A stretch of 64,000 nt of DNA, taken from CAYLNL01 sp964385175. GTDB lineage: Bacteria; Bacteroidota; Bacteroidia; Flavobacteriales; Flavobacteriaceae. A program made the translations under genes and the position numbers. Under the pieces are notes generated by a model. It searched no databases and was not told the origin of the DNA. It was given only the letters and a program-made list of their open reading frames with translations. The first letter of the stretch is position 1; each line of letters starts with the position of its first letter. Below, one piece after another: positions 27,015-36,676 of the stretch. The DNA is taken from NCBI GenBank assembly GCA_964385175.1, contig CAYLNL010000011.1, positions 1 through 64,000 of the forward strand. Reading direction: 5' to 3'.

Positions 27015-28229
27015 TTAATTTTGTTCGGTGCATCCATTGGCGTCTCGTACCCGTAGCTGGTAATTGCCGGTGAGAAGGCCGGTTACGAGGTGCTCGTTCG
27101 GATTGGTAAAATTAACCCATGAACCATTGCCATTGAGCTCATATTGATAGTTTCCCACGCCTCCGTTTGCGGTAATATCAATGCTGCCTGTCTCGCCGAA
27201 GCAGTTTATATTCATCCACATCGCATCAAAGGTTACGGGGGTTGGAGTAGTAATATTAAAGGGTCCGTAGTCATACACACTTCCGTCGTTATCTAATTGA
27301 TAGCGAAGGTAATAAGTTCCCGCTGCCAGGGTATTAGGCCAATTATACGTGCTGCCCACCATATTGGCGCTGGTGATGATGGGCGCAGCTACAAGGATGG
27401 AACCGGGGTCTCCTACCGGGGCATTTTGCGCTAAGTTGAGCAACAGGCTTTCCCCGGCATTTAAGACTCTGCTGAAAGTAGCTGCAAACCCGCCATTGTT
27501 GCTGTATGAACAGCTGGTGGGGCTGGGAACCAAGCTGGTCAGGTCGGGAGAGCATTTGATAAAATGGGTGATGACTGCATTAGAAACCCTTCCGGTACAG
27601 TACCGAAGCCTAAAAAATATATTCTGATTTACAACCAGCCCGGGAATATCTGTAAATGCTACGTCGAAGGTGTTTATACCATGAAAATCCGTCAGCTCAG
27701 TCCAGTTAATACCTCCATTTATGCTATACTCCCAGGTATAGACATCCGGATTTACGGGTATGAAGGTGTCAGAGGCATACAGATTTACAGTTTCACAAGA
27801 AGATGGATAGGAAGGAAGTCCTGGTGTAACGTAAACTGTAAGGTCGGGTTCTATATCTAAGGATACATTTAGAGTTTGACCGTTGGGGTCTGAAACAGGG
27901 ATGTATCCGCCATAACAATCTGAGCCAGCGGGCGTATATACTATATCCTGGGAGTCAACAGGAACAAACGCAATTCGTGTTCTCAATTGGTTGGGTTTAA
28001 AGCCTACCACAACCTCCTGGGGCGGGTTTACGGAAACACCCTGCCCAAATGACGCCTGCGCTAATGTATATGATTCGCCTGTTAGTGTGTTGTATAATTC
28101 TAAGAAATAAGGAGTACCCGGACCAGAATCGTTAAACATAGTTTCGGTGAAGGAATAGGTAACAGAATAAAATTGTCCCCAACCTATAAAAGGCAACAAA
28201 ATGAAAAGTATATGTGTTTTTTTAATCAT
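27015..28229 (-). CDS. Exported SprB-repeat paralogue 2
   Basis: About 404 residues from the ATG at 28229, 5 bp after the preceding stop. A signal peptide (MIKKTHILFILLPFIGWGQ) is followed by a beta-rich region with cysteine pairs and a C-terminal single SprB repeat ending RVRDANGCTEQN, identical at the end to its neighbours. Its middle is much more diverged from paralogues 1 and 3 than they are from each other, so it was spared the recent exchange. Probably cell-surface or exported; no T9SS C-terminal domain is present. Confidence 0.8.
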   Translation of the reverse strand: MIKKTHILFILLPFIGWGQFYSVTYSFTETMFNDSGPGTPYFLELYNTLTGESYTLAQASFGQGVSVNPPQEVVVGFKPNQLRTRIAFVPVDSQDIVYTPAGSDCYGGYIPVSDPNGQTLNVSLDIEPDLTVYVTPGLPSYPSSCETVNLYASDTFIPVNPDVYTWEYSINGGINWTELTDFHGINTFDVAFTDIPGLVVNQNIFFRLRYCTGRVSNAVITHFIKCSPDLTSLVPSPTSCSYSNNGGFAATFSRVLNAGESLLLNLAQNAPVGDPGSILVAAPIITSANMVGSTYNWPNTLAAGTYYLRYQLDNDGSVYDYGPFNITTPTPVTFDAMWMNINCFGETGSIDITANGGVGNYQYELNGNGSWVNFTNPNEHLVTGLLTGNYQLRVRDANGCTEQN

Positions 28230-28234
28230 TCTAT

Positions 28235-29455
28235 TCAATTTTGCTCCGTGCATCCGTTAGCGTCGCGTACCCGTACCTGGTAGTCGCCGGGAGGCAAATT
28301 GTTCAAAATATGACTGGTTGGGGTATCGAAATTTACCCAAGGTCCTTCATTAAGACTATATTGATAGCTTCCCACGCCGCCACTTGCTGTGATAGTAATA
28401 CTGCCAACCCCACCAAAACAACCGATGTTTGTTTCGGTAGCGTTGAAGGTTACGGCGGGTGGAGTGGTAATGGTAAATTCTGTATAGTCAGAAAAATTCA
28501 GCCCCGTTATTCCGTATGCAAAATAATAGTTGCCAGGAGCTAAGGTTTCCGTCCAGTTTAGGGTATTAGCTCCATCTAAGGGTAAGCCCGTATCGCCCAG
28601 GAACACGCCACCAGCGCCAATGGCCCCGAGGTATAAATTCACATCCAGGGTTTGCCCCACGTCCAGCGGTCTGTCAAACTGGGCGGTGAAACTCCCGTCA
28701 TCATTATAAGAACAGCTTGGCGCAACAGGCGTGAGGGATGTGAGCAAGGGGCCGCAGGTAGAGTAGAACACCGGCAGCGTAGGCGAAAAAGCGCCTTTTC
28801 CATAACCGCCAATCCTGAAATAAATATCTGTTTCCAGGTAGTCGGTATGGTTGGCGCCCAATAACTCCTGCATTGTAAGGGCTACATTTTCCACGTGATT
28901 AAAGGCTACGGGAAAATCAAGCCAGTTCGCATTATCAAACGAATATTGCCAGTTGTAGGCTACGCTGGGAAAGCCGGCGGGCAAGGCCCCTAATTGCAGT
29001 TGTTGCCCCATACAGAGGTTGCCGGCGCCACCCAGGCGAATAATCTGGTCAATATTAGGTCTTGTTATTGTTGCAGAAACTTCACCGTTGCATGAGAATA
29101 AATTCAAGGATTGTCCGGTAATAAGTTGAACCGCCGTCCTATTGATGGTTTCAGAAACAGAGCAATCTAATTCTCCCATCCCTAATGGAATACACCATGC
29201 ATTGAGCGATAGGGTAAAATCAGCATAGTTGGCAACGGCATCATATGTTCTGGTTTCTCCTACATTTCCATATCCATTCCCTGCTATGCTATAAGAGTCA
29301 AGAAGAAGAGCTCCTCCCTCTAATCCCCAGTCAAAGTGTCCTGCATGACAATTATTGGACGATGCTGAAAAGGCCAATTCAACTGTATAAGTCTGCCCAG
29401 TAATATTATAACTCCATAAAACGGTAAAAACTAAAAAAAGTAGTTCTTTTTTCAT
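28235..29455 (-). CDS. Exported SprB-repeat paralogue 3
   Basis: About 406 residues from the ATG at 29455, 5 bp after the stop of the fibronectin protein gene. A signal peptide (MKKELLFLVFTVLWSYNITGQ) precedes the same architecture as paralogues 1 and 2: beta-rich Cys-containing region then one SprB repeat ending RVRDANGCTEQN. It shares a 357-bp identical stretch with paralogue 1. It may act together with the large SprB/T9SS protein coded downstream in the same operon, but this is inferred only from linkage. Confidence 0.82.
   Translation of the reverse strand: MKKELLFLVFTVLWSYNITGQTYTVELAFSASSNNCHAGHFDWGLEGGALLLDSYSIAGNGYGNVGETRTYDAVANYADFTLSLNAWCIPLGMGELDCSVSETINRTAVQLITGQSLNLFSCNGEVSATITRPNIDQIIRLGGAGNLCMGQQLQLGALPAGFPSVAYNWQYSFDNANWLDFPVAFNHVENVALTMQELLGANHTDYLETDIYFRIGGYGKGAFSPTLPVFYSTCGPLLTSLTPVAPSCSYNDDGSFTAQFDRPLDVGQTLDVNLYLGAIGAGGVFLGDTGLPLDGANTLNWTETLAPGNYYFAYGITGLNFSDYTEFTITTPPAVTFNATETNIGCFGGVGSITITASGGVGSYQYSLNEGPWVNFDTPTSHILNNLPPGDYQVRVRDANGCTEQN
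28470..28826 (-). repeat. 357-bp identical segment, copy 2
   Basis: The partner of 26024-26380, inside paralogue 3. Identity ends sharply at 28826 and before 28470. Confidence 0.85.
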
Positions 29456-29460
29456 GTTTC

Positions 29461-31542
29461 TCAATAGGTTACCGTTAACTTGCTATACTCCGACAACGTC
29501 CCGTCTTTAAAAACCGCCCGGATGAGATAGGTATAATTCGTCTGGATGGTGAGCCCGGTGTTATCTGCCAGGCGGTCTGTTGCGGCACTCAGCGTTTTAA
29601 ACAGGCGTAGCGGCTCGTCTCCTGCCGCCCGGTAGAGTTCAAATACGTCCACCCCCCGCTCGTTATAACGCCAGGAGAGGTCAATCGCTCCTTTTTTGAG
29701 ATCTGCCGAGGCAAAAAATCCTTTTACTTTGGGTTTCAGCCCGGTTTTGGGAATGGTTACCGTAACGGCAGGCGCCGGTTCCGATTCCAACCCGCTTTCA
29801 TCTTTGGCAATAAGCGTGTAGCTATACACATTGCCTTCTTCTATTTTTTTGTCGGTATAGTCCGTTTTGTCTTTTGAAACAGCGTCCACCAACGTCCATT
29901 GCGCTGCATTGTTTTCTTTTTTATAGAGATAATGCCCGGCGACATCGGTACTGGAACTCTCCGCCCACTGAAGCGACACGGCATTTTTTTCTACTTTATA
30001 ATGGGTAAATACCGGCGCCGAAGGCGGAATGACATCCGGTTTTTTGAGTACAAGCGCCTCGGATAGTTCCGACATGTTTTCGCGGCCGTCTAAGGCTGAT
30101 ATTTTGTAAAACACCTTCGGGTTCAGGTTTTTGATGCCCACAGAATCCCGGTAGCTGGTCCCGGATTGGGGGGAGATGGTCAGTTGCGAAAATTCTTCGT
30201 TTTCCTGGTTGGCGCGGTAAATGCGGTAGCCCTGCAGGTCGGGTTCGGTGTTGGGCTTCCAGGAGAGGGTTACTACGCCCGTGCTGTCTATTGTGCCGGT
30301 GAGCCCTGCAGGTTTTGCCGGCGGAACGGAATCCACGGGTTGTACGAGCATGGGGAAGGATTCACGGGTATTGTTATTTTTATCAACCGCCTCAATTTTA
30401 AAATAGTTATTCGACTTCAGCCTGCTATAAGTAACTTCCCTTTTTTGCGCGGGGATATCTTTTACCACGGTTTCAAAAAAACCATCGTCCGTATCAGAGC
30501 GTTTCAGGTTAAAACTCTTGAGTTCTTTTACGCCTTCATCGGGAAAGTCCCATTTCAGGATGACCTCTTTATCGGAAATAACATTCTTGGAAAGGAGATG
30601 CGGGACGTATTTCAAAATTTTCTTACCCTTTCCGGAAACTATTTCCGAAGGAGGCCCGGTTTCACCAAACGGGGTGATGCCTTTGACACGGTAATAATAG
30701 GTCTTGTTATTGGCAATACTGTCCGTATAAAACGCCCGGTCGGTGGTTTCCACTTCGCCGTTATTGAGGTTCATGAGGGGATTGCCGGTGCGTTTTTCAA
30801 AAGTAACCTTGTCCGTGGAGCGTTCCACGATATAGCTGCTGTATGTCTTTGCCAACAGTTTTTTGTTCCAGGTTAAAATGACAGTTTCGTCATTAAAGAC
30901 ACCAGCCAGTTCAAGCGGTTCGGGTAAGGGTTCATAATCCTGCAAGCCGGTAAAAATACCGCCTTCTTCCACTTTTAATTCGGCTTCGGGAATGAGGGGG
31001 ATGATTTTGTAGGCGTATTTTTCGTTGGGTTTTACGGTGGTATCCACGTAGCCCAGCCCCGCTTTTTGCGCCACCTCAAAATCCTGGTCGGCAGCCATAA
31101 GCCCGAAGGAAAACCGCTGCTCCTGCTCGCGGGAAAGATTTACGATGGCGGAAAGCCCGTCCCCGGCTTCTACCTCAAAGCGTTCACCGTAGAGCGCCTG
31201 CGCCATGATGGCAGCGTGGTTATTGGTTTCAATCTCTTTTTCCCAGGCTTCCAGCGGCTGGGGAACGATGCGCTCGCCTAAAATCACTTTTTCGGGCTGG
31301 GGCAATACGGCTCCCCTCCGGGTAACGGTGTAGCGCTCCAAGCGGTAACCATAGCGGTTGGCTTTCCGCCAAGAAAGCGCCGTGGAAGGCGCCCAGCGCA
31401 GTTTGATATGGTCTTTCTGCACGCTGCCGATAACCGCTACCTGGGGAACCGTCTCTTCTTCACCCGGTTTTTCCTGTGCAGCGACACTTGCCGTAACGAG
31501 GCTGCATAACGCCATTATGACCGAATATCGTATCACTTTCAT
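29461..31542 (-). CDS. Exported fibronectin type III-repeat protein
   Basis: 693 residues with signal peptide (SVIMALCSLVTASVAAQ). The rest holds about five fibronectin-III-like units, each with a hydrophobic pattern L-x-W, then Y-x-I/L-x-R/E, then Y-x-Y-x-I-x-A-x-D. Such proteins are periplasmic or outer-surface scaffolds. Its start overlaps the stop of the upstream 1565-aa gene (ATGA), so the two are translationally coupled. It lies in the six-gene surface operon. No sorting domain is seen at the C-terminus. Confidence 0.85.
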   Translation of the reverse strand: MKVIRYSVIMALCSLVTASVAAQEKPGEEETVPQVAVIGSVQKDHIKLRWAPSTALSWRKANRYGYRLERYTVTRRGAVLPQPEKVILGERIVPQPLEAWEKEIETNNHAAIMAQALYGERFEVEAGDGLSAIVNLSREQEQRFSFGLMAADQDFEVAQKAGLGYVDTTVKPNEKYAYKIIPLIPEAELKVEEGGIFTGLQDYEPLPEPLELAGVFNDETVILTWNKKLLAKTYSSYIVERSTDKVTFEKRTGNPLMNLNNGEVETTDRAFYTDSIANNKTYYYRVKGITPFGETGPPSEIVSGKGKKILKYVPHLLSKNVISDKEVILKWDFPDEGVKELKSFNLKRSDTDDGFFETVVKDIPAQKREVTYSRLKSNNYFKIEAVDKNNNTRESFPMLVQPVDSVPPAKPAGLTGTIDSTGVVTLSWKPNTEPDLQGYRIYRANQENEEFSQLTISPQSGTSYRDSVGIKNLNPKVFYKISALDGRENMSELSEALVLKKPDVIPPSAPVFTHYKVEKNAVSLQWAESSSTDVAGHYLYKKENNAAQWTLVDAVSKDKTDYTDKKIEEGNVYSYTLIAKDESGLESEPAPAVTVTIPKTGLKPKVKGFFASADLKKGAIDLSWRYNERGVDVFELYRAAGDEPLRLFKTLSAATDRLADNTGLTIQTNYTYLIRAVFKDGTLSEYSKLTVTY

Positions 31543-34500
31543 TGGGGGTTGGTATAGTTAAACACGGTTGAGGTTCCGGGAACATCGCCGGGCAGGATAT
31601 ATTGGTATTTTACTTTGTAATTTCCGGGTTTTATGTATGGGAAAATGGCGTTGATGAGGTAATTGTACTGTTGTATTTTGTTTTGATAGCTTCCCGGGTT
31701 CTGCAAATACCGGTTTACAATTTTGTATTGCAGGTCTATGAAATCCTGCTTATAATAATAGGGTAAATGGTAGCGGAACGGCATACGTGTACTCAAAAAG
31801 AAACTGGACGGCGAGTTTTCTAAGTAGGTTTCGTACCAGCTGAGCTTTTCAATCGCTTTTACGGGCGGAAGTCCCATCGCGGAGGTATTCCGGTTTACCG
31901 TGAGGTTGCCATCTAATGGGTATTCGGCATAAATAAGCGGCCGTACCTGGCTGGTGAAATAAGCATCGTCCACGATGGCTTCTACCGTAATAAGGGGTTT
32001 GTTTTGCGAATACAAGCCGCCGGAAAGCTCTTCTTTGCTGAATTTTTCGGAATCGGTTACTTCCGCCTGCAACGCATGTACATCGGAATAGATGATTTCG
32101 CGCAAGCCGTTGACAAGGGTTTTCTGGTTTATCTTCGCAGCAAAGGTGTTGTGTTTGCTGGTTTTAAAGGCGTACTCCAGCATGGTAACGGTTTCCCCGG
32201 TCTGGGCTACCGAAGTGATTTCGGTATTCCGGATTTCGGCGGTGTTACCCTCTTTTGCCAGGTTTTGTCCCGCGTAGGTCTGGCTGGTATTTGCACCAGC
32301 TGCCGCCGGAGGCACCGTTACCAGTGAAAGTCTATAGGATTTCTGGTTGCCGAGGCTGGGTAGTGAGAACTTTACCAGACGGTTGCCGCTGTCATAACTG
32401 ATAGTTCCTTTCAAAACAGCATTGTTTGGGTCGGTATAAACGGATTCCTGCTTCCATCCCTGTTCAAGTTGAAACAGGTAGGGTTGTCCCCGGTCTAATT
32501 TCACGTAACCGTTGGGGTATTCCCGGGGATAGAAATAGGTCTGGTCAAAGAGCGGGTAGGCATAGACAATATTGTTTACAGGGATGTAATCGGGTGCGGC
32601 GCCTGTGGTAAAACGCACTTCTTTTTCCTCAATAGCTTGCACGCCGTTCTCGTAAATAGGCTGCCAGGCGCCTCCCTGGTTTTGCAGGAAGGAAACTTTC
32701 ACTTTGGCGCGCACGGAGGAAGTGGGCGGTAAAATATCCACGGAGCGGATGCCTGCCAGGTCTTTGTTCTCATTCCATTGAAGCGTCGCCGGTATAACCT
32801 GGTTATTGGCGTCATAGAGCGTGAATTCCTCCAGTTTTATCTTGTAGGATTTTGCTTTTCCGTCATCGTCTTCCAGTGTAAAGGGACTCTCTAACGCCAT
32901 ATTGAAGGCTGCCTGTGGAATGGCGAATACATCTACATCACCTGAGTTGTCAGCCGGGGAGAGGTCAGCGATAATTTTTATACCGTCCAGCGGCCCTCCG
33001 TTTACCAACTCGCACTGTTCTCCGAGTTCTATTTTAAACCGGAATTTTCCCCGTACCAACCCACCCAGCAGGCTGTAATTCCCTCCGAGATAGCCCCGGA
33101 ACCAGGCGGGATTGGGGAGTTTGGCTTGCAGCAATACGGCGGCGCCGGCTTTAATGATGGGGATTTTCTTGCGCACAAAGCCAATTTTAATGCGAATGCC
33201 CAGTTCGCCCTGCAGGTACGCATACGCCTGCCCGTTGGCGTACCAGCCGTTGATACCGATTTGACCACTTCCCGCACATTCGGCGTTGCCATAGTCTTTT
33301 ACCATGATGTCGAACCCGGCGCCGGCCTGGAAACGGGCATAGAAAATAAGAAAGCTAATGTCGCCGGTATCTAAACTAAAATCGGCCCCGAATGCCAGCC
33401 CACGACCACTATCGAGGGCATTCTCGTCCCGCATGTAGTTCAGGGATTGGGCATCTACTCCCAGAATACTGGCTACCACAGGAGGCGGAGGCGGGCTTCC
33501 CGGGATTTCATCGCCTATCATGAAATAGCCTCCTGACTGCACGCTGAAGGAGCCTATTCCTATTTTAAGCCCCAGCCGGTCGGTGGGTGTTCCCATGTGG
33601 ATGTACCATTTGCCGGGAGCGAAGTGCACAACTGCCCAGCCGGCGCGGTTGCCGGAGGCTCTTCCTCTAAAGAGTCCGCCCGCCACATCAATATACAGGT
33701 CAAAACTGCCGTGTAGGGTACGCTGCTGGAAATCGTATTCTATGGCAGCATACGCATTAATGCCTGCTTCGCCCTGTATGCTGGACGGATAGACTGTTTT
33801 GGAAACGTCTATAAGGTTACTTTTTTTCATCTGTTCCAGCACCTTAGCCGAGAAATTGCCTTCGGCGTTTTGGATGCCTTTCAGTTTTTCTACTATCTTA
33901 TCTGCGCCAGGCAAGCTGAAGGTTTTCATAATGTGGGCCTCACCAAAAATACTGATGCGGTTGATGCCCCCGCTGGTATTAAACGCCATTTCGAAGCCGG
34001 CGCCGCCATTAAACACACTGGCATTTACCTGGTTAGAGAACAGCACCATAGCCTTTACGCCAAGCCCGCTGTTACCATCGGGCGTATATTGGGCGCCGGT
34101 GGGGGCAGAGCCAGAATCGGTAACGTTGGCTGAAAAGTCGGCTCCAAAGCCGGTTTTTTTCATGCGGTAAAAGGCGCCTCCGCCAAAACCTCTTATGGTG
34201 AAGGCGGCTCCCGTGGTAATGTTGAGGTTGTTCACCAGGGCGTCTATATACCAATAGCGGAAATCGGTTTTCCCGAATATGGCATTGGCTGTCATTTTCA
34301 CATTTCCCAGCGCTTTAAAAGCGACATTTGCATGGGCTTTGAACCCTTTGCCGTAAACAGGGTCGTTTTCCATAAGGATTAATGTTCCGTCTAAGGCGAG
34401 TCCGCTAAAATCGGCATTTACTCTAATTTCTGTGAGTTCTAACCGGTCGTATTTCCATTCCTGGATACCGCCTTCCTGGCTAAAGGAGCCGATGACGGCG

Positions 34501-36236
34501 ATGCGGGTCTGGGCATTGAACTGGTTTTCCATGAGGTTTACGGCAATGTCAAAAGCCAGCGCAGCCCTTGTGGGAGTGGCGGTGAGCCCAATGTTGGAAA
34601 TGGTAATAGGGAAGTTGGCGAATTTGATAAGGTTGCCCTGGTAGCCGAAATAATCTGCGGTGAAATAAGGGCTTTCGGTTTGGAGTTGGAGGTTCTGGAA
34701 TGTTATGCCCTTAAAGTCAACGGTTTTGTCTCCTGAATTGCTGGTTGTGGTTCCATTATTCGCCCCGATCGCCAATTCGCCGTAGAGGATGGCTTTGGGG
34801 CGAAAGGCGTTGTCTTTTACTTTCAGTTCGATGCGGGAGTTTTTATAGAGTTTTCCCTGGGCGCTGAACAGGTTGAAGGGAAGGGTTTCTGCAAGGGTGG
34901 CGGTAAGGGTGTATTCGTTGTTCTGCGGGTTGAAGACGGCGTTGTACTGGATGACGGCGCTGTTGTTGGTATCATTTTTGGAAACGGGCAATACAATGCC
35001 ACCGCCAAAGCCGGCGCTGACTACCTGGTTGGCGACAAAGGAAGCCTGGAGTTGGGTTACGGAAAACTGCCATCCGGAAGCGGAGCCTTCGTTAAGGGGT
35101 ATGAGGTTGTTTACCGAGAACGTGCCGGAGACGCCCATCCCGTCTATGAGCAGGTGCTGTGCCTGGAAGGAAATGCGCTCTTCGCTGTTTTTCTTTTTAA
35201 ATTCTTTGGGAAGGATTACTTTCAGCGAGTTGACATATATTCCCCGCCAGAGTTTTTCGTTGCCCGGAATGAGGTATTGCTGGTATCCCTGTGGCCAGGC
35301 TACGTTGGAGGAATTGCGCAAATCACTGAAATCGAAAACGGCGGTGCTCAGCTCAAAGATGGTGCCTTTGAAATTGGTGAGCTGAAATTTGGGCAGCGAT
35401 AGCTCTACGAGGATGTCGTTCCAGTCGGAAACTACAGTCTGAAAGTTGCCCCGCACGCGTACGTTGGGGTCGGGAACAGCTACTAATTCATTGGTTACGG
35501 GTTCCATCATGGAACGGGGAAATTCCACATCGGCGCGTATGGCGAGTTCTTTGAAGCCATTGCAGTCTATGGAGGCATAGGTGAGTTCTTGTACAGCCCC
35601 GGTGGTCATGTTCATCCCGCCTTTTAGTATTACGAGTCCGTTGCCGCCTCCTATTTTAATAGGCACATCGCCCAGCAAAGTCAACTTCGGCTCTCCCATA
35701 AGCCCGCCTTTGTGGGAAAGTCGTACCCCAGTGGCACCGAGGAAGATCTGTCTCTGCCCTCCGGCGCCATCGCTTTGGGGGAGAACAATCCGCATAAAGG
35801 CGGTGAGTTCGGCATATTCGGGGGTAAAGCGGGCGCTGCTGATACCGAGGAAATACTGCACGCCGCCAATGGTCTGGCGGATACCTACGGGTAGTGTTAC
35901 GAGGTCGGCAGGGGTGAGCACATCCACGTAGTTGCCGCTTTCGTCAAGGGCTTCAAAGGTGCCTACTACAGGCGCCAATAATTCGGTAAGGGTGCTGTCC
36001 GCCGCAAACCTACCGGTTATGTATTCGTCTGTAAATTCGCTTTCCCGGAGGGTATATTGGCTGAATCGGGCGGCGAGCTTTTGGTCTAATTCTTTGAAAC
36101 TGCGGGTAGGGGGAGCGGCAAGCTCCTCGGGCGGTTCTTGCGTATGACGATTTATGTGCAGGGTATCTTTACCTCCGTTTGCGAATGCTATTGAAAAAGT
36201 TAATAAAGTACTCCACAGGGTAGTTGTAAATTTCAT
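31539..36236 (-). CDS. Large exported protein of unknown function (1565 aa)
   Basis: About 1565 residues from the ATG at 36236, with a signal peptide (MKFTTTLWSTLLTFSIAFANG). The rest is almost wholly beta-rich, with long Gly/Asn/Phe-containing stretches, some like the amphipathic strands of outer-membrane or fibre proteins. A Pro-rich linker (PGSPPPPP) lies near residue 915. I recognise no catalytic motif or known domain with certainty. It is the first gene of the surface operon and is coupled to the fibronectin protein. A 9-bp hairpin (36276-36297) lies just upstream. A structural or assembly role on the surface is the natural guess, but it is a guess. Confidence 0.75.
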   Translation of the reverse strand: MKFTTTLWSTLLTFSIAFANGGKDTLHINRHTQEPPEELAAPPTRSFKELDQKLAARFSQYTLRESEFTDEYITGRFAADSTLTELLAPVVGTFEALDESGNYVDVLTPADLVTLPVGIRQTIGGVQYFLGISSARFTPEYAELTAFMRIVLPQSDGAGGQRQIFLGATGVRLSHKGGLMGEPKLTLLGDVPIKIGGGNGLVILKGGMNMTTGAVQELTYASIDCNGFKELAIRADVEFPRSMMEPVTNELVAVPDPNVRVRGNFQTVVSDWNDILVELSLPKFQLTNFKGTIFELSTAVFDFSDLRNSSNVAWPQGYQQYLIPGNEKLWRGIYVNSLKVILPKEFKKKNSEERISFQAQHLLIDGMGVSGTFSVNNLIPLNEGSASGWQFSVTQLQASFVANQVVSAGFGGGIVLPVSKNDTNNSAVIQYNAVFNPQNNEYTLTATLAETLPFNLFSAQGKLYKNSRIELKVKDNAFRPKAILYGELAIGANNGTTTSNSGDKTVDFKGITFQNLQLQTESPYFTADYFGYQGNLIKFANFPITISNIGLTATPTRAALAFDIAVNLMENQFNAQTRIAVIGSFSQEGGIQEWKYDRLELTEIRVNADFSGLALDGTLILMENDPVYGKGFKAHANVAFKALGNVKMTANAIFGKTDFRYWYIDALVNNLNITTGAAFTIRGFGGGAFYRMKKTGFGADFSANVTDSGSAPTGAQYTPDGNSGLGVKAMVLFSNQVNASVFNGGAGFEMAFNTSGGINRISIFGEAHIMKTFSLPGADKIVEKLKGIQNAEGNFSAKVLEQMKKSNLIDVSKTVYPSSIQGEAGINAYAAIEYDFQQRTLHGSFDLYIDVAGGLFRGRASGNRAGWAVVHFAPGKWYIHMGTPTDRLGLKIGIGSFSVQSGGYFMIGDEIPGSPPPPPVVASILGVDAQSLNYMRDENALDSGRGLAFGADFSLDTGDISFLIFYARFQAGAGFDIMVKDYGNAECAGSGQIGINGWYANGQAYAYLQGELGIRIKIGFVRKKIPIIKAGAAVLLQAKLPNPAWFRGYLGGNYSLLGGLVRGKFRFKIELGEQCELVNGGPLDGIKIIADLSPADNSGDVDVFAIPQAAFNMALESPFTLEDDDGKAKSYKIKLEEFTLYDANNQVIPATLQWNENKDLAGIRSVDILPPTSSVRAKVKVSFLQNQGGAWQPIYENGVQAIEEKEVRFTTGAAPDYIPVNNIVYAYPLFDQTYFYPREYPNGYVKLDRGQPYLFQLEQGWKQESVYTDPNNAVLKGTISYDSGNRLVKFSLPSLGNQKSYRLSLVTVPPAAAGANTSQTYAGQNLAKEGNTAEIRNTEITSVAQTGETVTMLEYAFKTSKHNTFAAKINQKTLVNGLREIIYSDVHALQAEVTDSEKFSKEELSGGLYSQNKPLITVEAIVDDAYFTSQVRPLIYAEYPLDGNLTVNRNTSAMGLPPVKAIEKLSWYETYLENSPSSFFLSTRMPFRYHLPYYYKQDFIDLQYKIVNRYLQNPGSYQNKIQQYNYLINAIFPYIKPGNYKVKYQYILPGDVPGTSTVFNYTNPQ

Positions 36237-36275
36237 AGGCAATAATACATTGATTGTTTTATATAGATTCGCTCT

Positions 36276-36297
36276 CCTTTTCTACTTTTAGAAAAGG
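36276..36297 (-). promoter_or_regulatory. 9-bp hairpin upstream of the surface operon
   Basis: CCTTTTCTA / TAGAAAAGG (4-nt loop) lies 40 bp before the operon start codon. It could be an operator or a 5'-leader structure. The rest of 36243-36676 shows only a low-quality hydrophobic frame at 36368-36553 and the ilvD -7 box. Confidence 0.35.
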
Positions 36298-36636
36298 TAG
36301 GTACTGTTTTTAGGGTGCTATATTAGCAATTATTTTTCGTATTTCACATAGAATAGGTTATTTTTTTTTGAATAGAATCTTTATTTTTGAACGATTTTTT
36401 GTTCTTGCATATCCATGCCATGATACCTATTTTCTTTCTCTTCTCCCCTTCTTATTTTTCTTTTATTTAGTATACCTGTTACAAAAACACCTATGGCTTA
36501 TAGTCTTTTTCACCCTGCTGAGCATGCTATTACATAAAATTATAAAACATTGATTTAAAACAACTTATATTTCAAAAAAAGCAATTGGATTTACCCTTAA
36601 AATCGCAAAAAGAATAGCATCCCCTAAATACCCCTT

Positions 36637-36644
36637 TACTTTTG
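36637..36644 (+). promoter_or_regulatory. -7 box for ilvD
   Basis: TACTTTTG matches TAnnTTTG, about 32 bp before the ilvD start. No -33 TTTG is obvious. Confidence 0.4.
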
Positions 36645-36676
36645 CAACTGGTAACTTTCAAACTTTATAAAAACCG

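Noticed and set aside
36368..36553. A 61-aa hydrophobic open frame between the surface operon and ilvD.
   Set aside because: Low complexity (Phe/Leu-rich by AT content), no ribosome site or promoter, no partner; looks like chance in AT-rich DNA.
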